A DNA stretch of 64,000 nt. It comes from Amphibalanus amphitrite. Its lineage: Eukaryota > Arthropoda > Thecostraca > Balanomorpha > Balanidae. The position numbers were made by a program, and so were the translations under genes. This document shows, piece by piece, positions 27,501 through 39,500 of this stretch. The first letter of the stretch is position 1; each line of letters begins with the position of its first letter. The DNA lies in NCBI RefSeq assembly GCF_019059575.1, contig NW_024882948.1, positions 1 through 64,000 on the forward strand, given 5' to 3'. The notes below the pieces were generated by a model. It saw nothing but the letters and a program-made list of their open reading frames with translations, was not told where the DNA came from and did not search any database.

Positions 27501-30500
27501 TGGCGCTCCCCTGGGCAGCACCAGAGTCACGTCAGCGGCTCAACGTATCCCCGCGGCCGCACCTTAGCTGTCACCGCAGCCTTCGGCGGGGCGACCTGAG
27601 GTGAAGTTAACCACTCAATGCGACCTGACGCAAGTCCCCCGGCGCTCTCCCGACCGGCTAGTGCCATGGTCCGCGTGTCATTGTCGACATAGCGCCGTTT
27701 TGCCACCTCCAGCCCTCATTCGCCACCCCCACCGCCGAAAAGTCGACAAAGTCGTGCAGTGACATCGACCGAGTGGGTTTGATATAGATATCAACGGTCG
27801 GTGTTCGCTCCCACAGCCTAAAAGACTGCTCAGGAGCTTCGGAAATGTGGAGACGGCGACCTTTTTTAGGTGACGTGACGCCCTTTTCTGGGCGTCATGT
27901 CAACTTGCTGCCATGATAAAAATTAGGATTAAGAGGCCAAACTGATCCAAAAGCCACAAGGAAACACGAAAAGTTTCATTAGCGTATACCTGGCTAACAT
28001 GCCCGGACACCATGTCCTGAACATCCGAACGCAAGCGCCGCTGGTACTATGGACCAGCTAATTGAATATCGATTTTCCAGCGAGCGCATGGTGCCAAGAC
28101 ATGACGCCCAGCCCGGTGAGTTCAGTCGACATGTGACAAGGGTGACGGCCGGGTCGATCGGTGACGATTCTGTCAGCGTGTCAAAGCTATAGAATATCAG
28201 TTATCACCCAATTCGGATACTGGCAGGTGCGGGGTTCATTTCGATCCTGATAAATAACCTAAGAAATACAAGAAATAAAGTAAGAAATGAACTGAGAAAA
28301 GAAATTCATTACATCTGGAAATGAGACACTTAGCAATATGAGATCATCAGACCACCCGTTCACATCAGAAAAATCGTTCAAATTTGGAGTAATCTATATG
28401 CAGAGGCAAAAAGCTGTCATCCAAAACAAAAATAAACCGGTAAATCGCAGTTACAGCTTTTGTAAACAGTAAACACCCAACAAATTAAGCACGGTTTTAT
28501 AACAAATGACTCCCCTTAAAAAAGCAATCTCTGAACACGATCGACAACTAACGGCAGCACAAAGTAAGACGTCTCGGCCGACGTGATCTCCTCGTCAAAG
28601 GTCCGGATCTGTGGCAGCTCACGGCAGACCGTCATCACTCAATCCGTGCTCGGTCTGTCGTCCGGTGCAGTGAAATGTCAGCAAGCCAGGGTACCCGTCA
28701 CCAACATATCAGTAGAAGGCCACAAGCTCGGCACGTGGCTTCAAGACGGGAGGTGAAAGACAAGAAAGACGGACGGACGGAGCGATAGAGGTGATGGGTG
28801 AATGAAGAGAGGGACAGAGGAAGGAAATGGGAGGGAGAAATTAAGAGCGAGCGTAAGAAAGAGGCAGCTAAGGCAAGGGGAGCTAGAGAGTGGATGTCTT
28901 CTGTTGTAATGGCTAAAAGCTGCGGAATATAAAATGATTGACGTGTAACTCGCTCTGAGTCGGGATCGAAGGTGGAAGGAGAAGGCCGCAACTAGACCGA
29001 TCTAGACCCCCTAACCGCATCCTACGAAGTGCCACCTGATCACCATCCCCAATCACTGTCCCACTGAGTTTACTGCACAGTGCACAGCCCCGAGCGTCGC
29101 ACGATGATGAAATGGACCCCTCCGTGCCCCGGGACCCACAGCCAATTGGCTGATTGCGCCCTAAAGACGGTGATATAGCGCCCTGACGGGGTCATCCAGT
29201 CGCGTTCCTGATTGGTGGTAGCGTCACAAAACGCCGGGTTATTGAAGTAAACATATACACACTGCACTGATTATTGTGCCAGTAATACACATGTCCATTG
29301 TCCATGGAATGATGACGTCTTACTGAGCATCGTCGTTATATGTAACATCACCATACATCGACTGCTTTAGCCTAGCAGATATGGCACCCTCACCATCACT
29401 TCTGCAGACAGCTAAGTATCAACAAATCGATATAGGCATGTATGCATCATTTCCTGCATTACTAGATACCAACACAAATACGTACATTATTCATACTAAG
29501 TGAGACGAATCGTGCCACTGGCGGACGTCCGTACCAGGCTGGAGATGGTGGAATAAGTGCCGGGTCACACTGCCGTAATAGTCGGGCACAGCGCGCACCG
29601 GCTGTCAGACATGATAAAGCGCCACGAATGCCGCGCTGGCGCCGATAATCGGCCGCCGGTCACCTATCCGGAACACACATGTCGTACCCTACATCCTCGT
29701 AGGATTTAGTAATAACGTTGTCACGATACGCCGGCGGTACTCTGCAACACGCACACGCTGCCGCTTACGGTGGCGTTCGCCGTAGGGTGGCGGTTTTCCG
29801 TGCAGGGCTCGCTGTTGAATTGTGACAAAGCCTGACGCCACGACACCGAGCTGCAGAAGGGATTAGCCATGCAGCCGCTGCGCAATGAAATATGAATTAT
29901 CTGAAAGTCATTTGTCGCTGGAGGTGCCACTAAACCTGCAATGATGTGGTGACGAGTGACAGCGCTTGTATATTTTAACATCTCGAGCTACGTCCTCCTG
30001 TAGGGGAAAGTGGGGTAAGACGGGCACCTTAAATTTGGAGCCATTTTTCGGCCGGTTAGAAACATCATAGAAACGGGAAACTTGGTGAAAACCTTTTGTA
30101 GACATTTTGCTTCCATTTGCCAGAAGATGAGACTTAGACCTGATTCAACAAATAAACTGCAGCTATTTTGCAAAACCTTGCAAAAAACCGTCTCACCCCA
30201 CCCCATGGGGGAAGACGGTCACATGGGTAGGGCAAGACGGCCAGCTTCTTTCACCGACCAGCAGTCAGCACAGCTCGCAACAAATGTCCGAGATTAGCCA
30301 CATTGATACAGTCGCGCGTTGGTCTCAAGTGCTTCAGAAATGGCAGTATACGAGATTCGTGCAGATGGCGTATGCTCGTATATAGGCCCTATAGTTCAGA
30401 AGCCATGTAGAACCGTTTTTCACATTCATTATTCGAGAATAAACTGTGCCGAAGGAATATTGCTAACATGTCTGTGAGTATCGGAATCGAACATATTCTG

Positions 30501-33500
30501 ATTAGAAATGCTTCTTTTTTTCCTACAGCAACAAAAATATTTTCACTTTTACAGACCCTGGACCCATTGGATTCATAGTTGCCCGTCTTACCCCAAACTC
30601 AATGTCAGAAGCTCAGCACGATTTTTCTCTGTGGACAATTTTATGCAGACAAAGCAAATCCGCGGTAAATGAGCACTGGTGGCATATGAGTGTACCACAA
30701 ATGATTGCGAGTTTTTAACTCTATAGTGTTGCACACAAAAGCTTGCACAATACATTATGGATGTTTTCAGTGAAATGAGTGTTTTAAAGAAATCAAAATA
30801 AAAGATTATCGACTGAACACAAATTCACCAGACTTCAATGGTGGTGTGTAGTGGGAAAGGCAATTCTGGTCCTAATTTTTCTCGCTCGTAGCGCTATTGG
30901 TTTGGTCTGCAGAAGGGGTGCCCGTCTTACCTACCCTGACCGTCTTACCCCACTTTCCCCTAATAACTGTAGATGGCATCTAGATTCCGGTAGCTAAAGC
31001 AAATCAACATGAATCTACCAACAAAGTAGTAGCCGGGAACAAGCTATCTATGACAACCCAAATGCTCGCGTATGCACAACTGCTGACGGGGAACAAGACC
31101 AGCTGCTAACATCTTGGTTCAAAACGCCCTGACTCAATACTGAAGCCTTCTGACAAAATAAAACATGGATGAATCCTGCATCGTATGGAAAAACACGTTG
31201 ACGAACAAAACAAAAGAGCTTTTCATACAGTTTTGATCGATAGGTACCAGTCCATTTGGAATGAGAGCAAACATGACGTTTGGAATTTGGATCATGTCGT
31301 CTTATGTCCACTGAGGTCTGAGGAATGGTCTCATTTCGGGAGAAATTACTGAATTTGCAGCATATGGGATGAACATATCATAACAAGTTCAACAAACCAC
31401 ACGAGGCTGCGGTGAATATGTACCTTGTTCAACTTGCTTATGCTGTTAGCCCGCAAACAGGGAACTGAGTGATGTGTTCCAGTCGTACCACAGCCGGCAC
31501 GGGTTGTCCGTGTTTATATGATCAAAGACTATCAACTGGAGCTGGACCATGATTGGACGAGATATGGAGGGGAACCCCGGCATATCAGCGACTTTTGCGT
31601 TGTTACAGTGAGCGGAAATGGCCATTAGGATGGGTTCGGTGAGGCCGAGGGTGAGATAATTCACCAGCTTCTATGCATGGTGGCGTCAAATTAAATGATG
31701 AAACACCATTGTTTCGCTGTCAAATGTCGTGTCGAAATTTTGTGACCTAGCGTGGCCTACGTACCTACCTTGGGCTCCGTAACCTAGTTAGGACACCTTT
31801 AGCATGCATTTATGAGTGTGTAAACAAACAAAAAAAAAAACTGAGCGAACTCGTTGTGACTTGTTAGCGGCGGTCAGAGCCCGAGTTGTAGCATGCCAAA
31901 ATGTAGACAATTTTTGCTTGGAACTGACCTGTCTGTAAGTAAATTTTCACATGCTATTCTGATAGTTCATGTGCGAGGTTTTAAAATACCGTTTCAATTT
32001 TGAAAATCGGTCGGTAACTTTTCCAGGGATTAGGGCAGGGCCCGAAATGCCCCCCCCCCCCTCTATACGGGATACGGGTGGCGGTGTCGGCGGGCCGAGG
32101 GGAATACCCCATCTATACAGAACGCGCTGACAGCGAGGGGCTGGTCTGTGTCACTGGCTCAAATTCCAGTCGCATCAGCACTAACAGGCGGCGCGTCAGC
32201 GTATTTACAAATTGCAACCGAGCTCCGCCGTAGGGTATTTTATTTCCGCCGTAGTGTATTTCAGTTGGGGTATTTTCTACCATAAATCCGCCTGAGCTTG
32301 GGGTAATTACAATTTGTCGGCGACGTTAAAAAATGATGCACCTTTTTTCGCAGTATAGGTTATCACATGTACATATTTTTGCCTTTTTTGTTGCGCTTTT
32401 CCCTCGCCCGTATTGGGGGAGGCGTTGAGCGGACCCCATCGGTTTTTCGTGAGTAACTCGCGTAAAAACCGTCCGATCGCGACGAAACTTTCAATACCCC
32501 CGATTTTATCAATTTTACTCCTACCCTGAAAATTTCATGACCCTGACCCAAATGACCTTTGACCTGTGACCTATTTCTCGAGACCATGTTTGGCACGAAT
32601 CGCGATTCGGCGTATGTCGGCTCGCATAAGCCGCGCGTTTGCAGTCTTTACGTGGTTTCAAGCGTTGAAACATGTGATATGATGTTGGTCCCATGCATAA
32701 GGGTGGGTGTCACATGAAGGTCAGGTCAGCTCAATGACCTTTGATGACCTCGGTTCACTTTTTCGAGTTTAACATGTTTCTAGGCTAGTTTTTGGAGCTG
32801 ATTTCAAATTTAGCAATCATTTGAACATTACAGCGGGTGTAACAAAGTTATCCGGACATCTTTCTTCCCGCTGTAATTAAAAAGCAAAACATTCTGCCAT
32901 TCTGATTTCTGGTACTTTTTATTTTGACTGAGCATGTAGCCAACTTTCATAAAAACAAAGTGGCGAATGTTTTGGAGCATTTCAGCCAATGGATTCTCCA
33001 GGACACTGGCTTTGATGCGGACCAACGCCGTCTAAACCTTCGCCTGCGGTTGGGCGGTGCTTGTGGCGGGCGTCTCTTCAGTCACCTGCATTAGCGGCGG
33101 AACACCTTCAATTAAGAGGGGGGGGGGGCACTGCCGACTTTTGGTCCCATTCTTTCCATGCAACGCCCATAGGGCTAAGGTTAAAATGTCAAAATCAAAG
33201 GGGGGCACGGTGCCCCGGTGCCCCCCCCCCCGTTCCGCCGCCTATGGTCACCTGCTGGACAAGAGCCCACAGGTTTTCGATTGAATTGGGATCGCGACTT
33301 TTTCCAAGTCATAAGCGTTAGCCCAGAATGATTGAAGGTTCTATCGGCATCACTTCCCGTTCTTTTAGGGACTTTTAAGTAGCGCGCCGCCCCGCATGAA
33401 GACAGCGTGGCTTGAATCAGGCATCAGTGCGCGTATAGAAACCGAGCCCTCCTATGCCGTCTGGTTGAGCGCCTCCGACTATTCATTGGCCAGTATGTTT

Positions 33501-36500
33501 CTCCGGTAATACTTGACGTTGATGGCGGTATTATCTGACATTATGTCCTATTGGAGGATCGCTAGGCAGCTGAACATGCTCCAGTTCTGGACATTGCCCG
33601 GATGTTTGACGGCGGCGAAGGCCAGCAAGTTCGAGCGGCTGGCCGCCCATACATGCCCGATTTGAGGGTTCAAAGGATAATACAGCTCGAACGGCTACCC
33701 ATCCAACCAGACCACCTCACCCTTATCATTCTTCGACCAGTGGACGCGATCTGGCGTGAGGCGAAAAGGTGGTGAACTGGTTGTTTTCCCGTCAGTTTCG
33801 TTGTCTTTTTCAGTTTGAAGGGCACTACAACCAAGTTAAAGGGCGGGTAGCGGTAAACCATGATATGGGATCTCTTATTATCTGACTTGGCAAGAATTCG
33901 AGTCAATTTGCGGATTGATTGGTGCCGTTTCCTTGCCGCTATCTTGATGACTCTCAGTCTCCTCAGTCCTCACCACTTGACAAAGGGCGGCTTTTGTGGT
34001 CGCGACCGGGCTGAGTCTGCCACCGAAGTCCCAGCTTATTACACCTCAGGCAGACTTGAAATTGGCTGCTGCTGATCGAGCATTGCAGGTTTGACAGCTT
34101 TTTGCCCCACCAGCACCACCTTCTCTGGAAAAGCTCCACCCTTGCCTATGGGGCAAAACATAAGGGACAAAAACACAAAACAAGATAGATAAAAAACAAA
34201 ACAAAATGAGCTCATTACCTAATGAAGTTCAGTCTGGAGCAAAAACATAGGTAATAGGTATCTATGTCAAATTAGAATGAAAGATTAAAATCAACCTGAC
34301 CAGGTCTCACGGTCTGACCTGATCCTAACCGCCTTACTTCACCTAACTTAACCCAATTCAACCTAACCTACCACAACACCTGCAAAGGTACCTTCCTGGA
34401 AAATGACGCCCAGGGAGGCGTCAATGACGCCCAGGGAGGTGTCCAACTTATTGGAATATTACCATGATTGCTTGTCAAAATGTGTGTCATCATGCTCTTG
34501 TTTGACAAGTGATGTATAATAAATGTGACATTCAAAAATGGTCTACTGTTAAGTGATCAGAATATTCAAATAATCAGGGTACAATGCTGTGCATCATAGT
34601 GCACACTAATCAATAATCATGTTGTTTTTGTGTAAGCCCTCTGCCTGCGCATTATTGTGTACACTGTCATGTGCACTTAAGGAAAAAAGTGACTGGTGGT
34701 ACATGAAAAGGGTTGTGCAACTGTGAAGTTCATGCCCTTGGTCTTGCTGGAGTCAAATGCCTATAGCTATAGCAGGATCAGTGAGGGTTGTAGACATGCT
34801 ACATACACTGTGAAATGTGAATTGAAGATATTGGCACAAAGTTCATCCATAATTACTATGCTTAACACCTAATGTAAGAAGCAACATAAATGCCCAGATG
34901 ATACAGCTCTCTGGTCAACATTACACAAATTTATTGACATACTTTGCAGGTACATATTTACATTCATAACAAATACTTTCAATTTGATTCAATAACTAGG
35001 TGCTAGTAAGCTTGCATTTTTGTAGGTACAACAATGAACATATATTTAATCATAAAAAATTTCTTGTGGCATTCATCACATACCTTTTTACCCGTTACCG
35101 AACAAGTACCTATCTACCATGCAATGATTCTAAAATTTGTCCGCAATCCACCTATATCTCAATAACTGACACATTGAAATTGAAATACCCTAACAAAACC
35201 TATAACTGTACAAAAGAAGAATGCGATGATACAAGAACTATGAAGTTCTAAAGTTATTCTCACATGCTGGAATGTTGAATACATTTATCGTCCATTGCCA
35301 CATTTGATTGAGCCATCATATAGAACTGTTTTTGCTCTTCAGTCATAAGCTTTTGCACAAATCTTGAATTTTTACACATCATCTTGAACCATGCTCCAGT
35401 CTTTCCAACAAGGTACTATGGAACATCAAAGCAATTTTGATTTGTTACAACAGCTTCAGATCATGATAGGCTTAAAGTTTGTTACACCATTTGCTAGACA
35501 AACCTCTACAAAATGTGTATCAATTCCCAAACTAAGCAATTGATTATATCAGTATTTGCAGTTTCCACACAATGTTTCATAATATTATTCAATTTTTATA
35601 TCAAGAAACCCAAATAATCCACAAATTGTCATTGAAACACTCCCACTTCAAGAATTCACAGCAATAAGCAAATAAACGCAAATAAACATTGCGCCAGATT
35701 TCGTATGAAACGCGCCAGCATCCTGAAGTTTCTACCACAGACGGTAGTTCAACCGCAGCCGTAGTGCGAAAACCCCTGCCCACCTTACCCCACGGCGGAG
35801 CTCGGTTGCAATTTGTAAATACGCGGCGCGTCATGCGCCCTCTCAAGGACAGCGCCCCCGATGGATGAGGCAGTCTACCACTCAGCGCCGTCCAGGGTGG
35901 TGAGTAGAACAGTTCATCGCGAGTTGCAGGAAGCATTTGGAACACAGGCCGGCCGCGAGAGCCAAACAGAAGATGAGACTGTCTCCCCTCCTAGTGATAG
36001 TTGCCGCAACGCTCGGTGAGTCTTTAAGTAGTTTGTAGGGTCTGACACCTCATACAATTACGCTTGGTCTGACGCTTAAAAAAAAAACTCGGCTTCCAAA
36101 CAGCTGATATCATAGACTGGGTAAGATAGACACTGAGACCATAGATACTTACTAAAGATGTCAATCGGATACCAACTTTTTGGTAAACCATAACGGATAC
36201 AAGAGCGATACCTACCAACTTGGTATTTGGTATTTCAATCCTAATGTTTTTTGTATGTTATTAGTATCATGAATCCTCACTACCGCACGTGTATAAGAGG
36301 CTGTGAATTTAGCACAAAGTTATAATTTTCCGGGATTCCAATTCAGTTTGGTTTCGGTATTTTCGGTTTTGGTTGGTATTTGGATTATCGGTATCCTGAT
36401 TTTCTGTAATTGACCTCACTAACCTTCAAGACCGTGCAGCGGGCAGTTCCCAAGCAGTGACTTTGACTCAATGTCACACTGTCACAGGTGTAGAGTCAAT

Positions 36501-39500
36501 GACCATGACTTCGCGACGCAGCATTGATCGCAGCCCCGTGGCAAGCAGTGGCCGTGACTGACCCCACGACGCAGCAATGGCCGTGACCCCGGGTCTACAA
36601 CGGTGATCTGACCCGTGACATAGCAGTGAACGTGCCCCTTGTCAATCAGTAACTGCATCACCTATGATATGGCAGTGACCTTGACCTATGACACAGGTGT
36701 GGCATTAATTCCGTGAACCCATCAGTGGCCTTGACCTGACATCAGTGAGCGCGACAAAGTGGCACATCAGTGACCGTGATCGGGAAATACAGCATAAGTC
36801 ACGTCGTGAGAAAATGTAACCGTGCCTCCTAATTCCTAGTGACCTTTTTGGTCACTGAGGAGTTATTGTTCAGCCTAAGACCGGCCAGTGACCTCGTGAC
36901 CCTGTACCGCAGGCGGGGCGTGGGCTGGCGCATGTGACGAGCAGCAGCACGGTCGACTTCCACCTCTGCTGGTCACCACTGCCGAGACGCCCACTGTTTA
37001 CGCCTGGCCTGAGCAGAAGGCCGAGCTCCACTGCCGGCCGTCCCAGGCCGGCGGCTGTCGGTGGCTGAAGGGCTCCAGAGAGCTGGGCACAGAGTGTCGT
37101 CTGAGCACTACCGAGCGGGGCACGATACGCTGTGTCCGCGGAGAGGAGACGTGCGGCACCGTCACGCTGAAGAACCCGAACAATCAGGCGGTCGAACACA
37201 CCCACAAATCCTACCATCAACGCAATAGTTACCACTACAGACGCAGCCATCAATATTGGGACTACAAAGGCGAGACTAGATGGAGCCGCAAGTCCTCGAC
37301 TTTTCTATGTTCCCGGTCGGGCACCATCATTCCCAAAAGCAAGGTGTGTGATGGTATCAGAAAATGCAGCAAAGGTGAAGACGAATGGCACTGCTCGCCG
37401 TCCTGCGGGCCGCCATTTTTGAGGGAGCACAACGAGCTCTCCTATACCATGGAGGAGTACCCGGACGGCTGGTCCAGCACCTACGTCTGCGAGAGCGGCT
37501 TCAGTCTGGCCGAGTCTCTGAGCGGGCTACGGAGGACGTGCCGCGCCGGCCGGTGGGAAGGGGACGCGCCCGTCTGCCGACGCAATGTCGCCCTGGGACA
37601 GCCCATCACCGTTACTGGTCTGCCGATGGCAGACTGCAAAGTTGCTGTGGATGGCTCGCTAGACACCTGGTGCATGCTGGCACCCAGCAACGGCCCCAAG
37701 GTCCTGGCTGTCCGCCTGGAGGCCAACGCGACTGTAGACAGGGTGCTAGTGCGCGCGCTGGGTACACGCTACACCGTAGCGTTGCGGCCAGTGAACCAGA
37801 CCAATAACGAAGTCGGCTGTCCGTGTCAGGAGCTGAGTAGCGACAAAATAACGCCATCAGTATCTGGAGTGAGAGTCTGCGTCTGCCCCGAGCAAGCGTC
37901 GACCGTCGGGCAGCTCGAGGTGCGGGTGTCGGCCGAGACAGGCGCCTTTCTGACCCTCTCAGTGGCAGAAGTCGTGGCGCTAGAGAGGTCCGATGATGAT
38001 AACGGGGACGCGTGTGCACTCCTTGGTCAACCAGCGCACAGAAGGTACGAGCCGGCACAGACGGGCACTGTCAAACTCTCGTGCGACCCAGGCTACACCC
38101 CGTCCTGTTCCGACCCTGTCCGGTGCTCCGACCTACAGAGTGGCACCACCCGCCTGAGCTGCGTGGCCGCAAAATGCTCGTCCCCGCCCGCCATCCCCAA
38201 CACCAAGACCGGCCCGAAGAACGGCACCGGCTGGCGCTCTGTGGTCGAGTACAGCTGCGCCGCCGGCTACGCCCTGTACCCGTCGGAACAGAACACTACA
38301 TCGACTTGCGACTCGGACAGCCTCTGGTCGCTCGGACACATCTCCTGTGTCTCCGAGACCGATATCCGCGTGATTGCCATGCGGCTGGGCGAGCAGCACG
38401 AGCGCAGTATGGCCACGCTGCGTGCGGAGCTGGAGACCCCGCTGATGAACCTGTTAGCTGACCAGAATAGCACCCAGCAGCGGCTGAGCAAGCTGGAGCT
38501 CAGCATGGCCGCACGGCGTGCAGAGCTGGAGACCCTGCTGACGGGCCAGCGCCAGCTGCTGGCTGACCAGAACAGCACCCAGCAGCGGCTGAACAAGCTG
38601 GAGCGCGAGGTGGCGCGGCTGGGACTGGCCGCCGGAGCGTACCTGCCCGCTCAGGAGAGAGATCCGACGGAGGACGCCACCGAGCCCGCACCCGAGGAGG
38701 AGGGTGTGACACAGACTTCAGAGACAGCCACAGACCGCACTGTGACACAGGTTCCGGAGGCAGCCTCAGACCGCACTGTGACACAGACTTCAGAGACAGC
38801 CACAGACCGCACTGTGACACAGATTCCGGAGGCAGCCACAGACCGCACTGTGGCCACCAGGCCCGAGCAACAGCCGGCCGGAGCCGCGGACTCCGAGGAG
38901 CTGGAAGAGAGGACAGCTGAGACCACCCCGCCGTCAGACGTGGAGCTGATTCCTTGGATTTACTGATCCATCCACAGCACTCGCATCCTTCTCTGAACCG
39001 TGAATTGTGCCGCGCTGGACGGTCACCATATCCGACCTGAGAGGTAACCGGCGCGCTTGCCAGTGGTCTGTGGTTTATGTGCGGGAACTTAAATACCGCC
39101 GTCACTAGCCGCCTGCCACGCACAGGACGGAGGTAACCCTATACTGCTGACTTTCATTAACCTTCATCGGGAGTACTGGGATACAATTGTGAGCTTGTAT
39201 CGTGCCCAGAGGCGTCTTCCAGGGATAGTTTCCGGGAGGCATGCTTTCGCGAAATACCGGATCGCCGACATTCGCCGCTTCGCCAATTACTTTGTTTGCA
39301 TCGGCAGTGTTGTGGCTGGATTGGCTGTGCCGCACAAATATAATCTATTGTCGTATATTAGGTGTACTCTGTGAGGTGGGTGACGTCACTTTGCAATGAA
39401 ACTGACAGGGACGGATGTAATTACAGGAGAACTGGGGAGGGGGTTATTTGATAAAATGCAAATTGTGATACAAGTGAGTACACCTCCACCAGTTGTTACA

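Noticed and set aside
31048-31440. Possible zinc-finger relic
   Set aside because: HVCSHSKW and nearby residues hint at a C2H2 unit, but spacing of Cys and His is wrong and frames are broken.
32199-35824. A 3.6-kb TIR transposon bounded by the 39-bp inverted pair
   Set aside because: No target duplication or transposase is visible, and sequence outside the 39 bp does not match, so it is reported only as an inverted pair.
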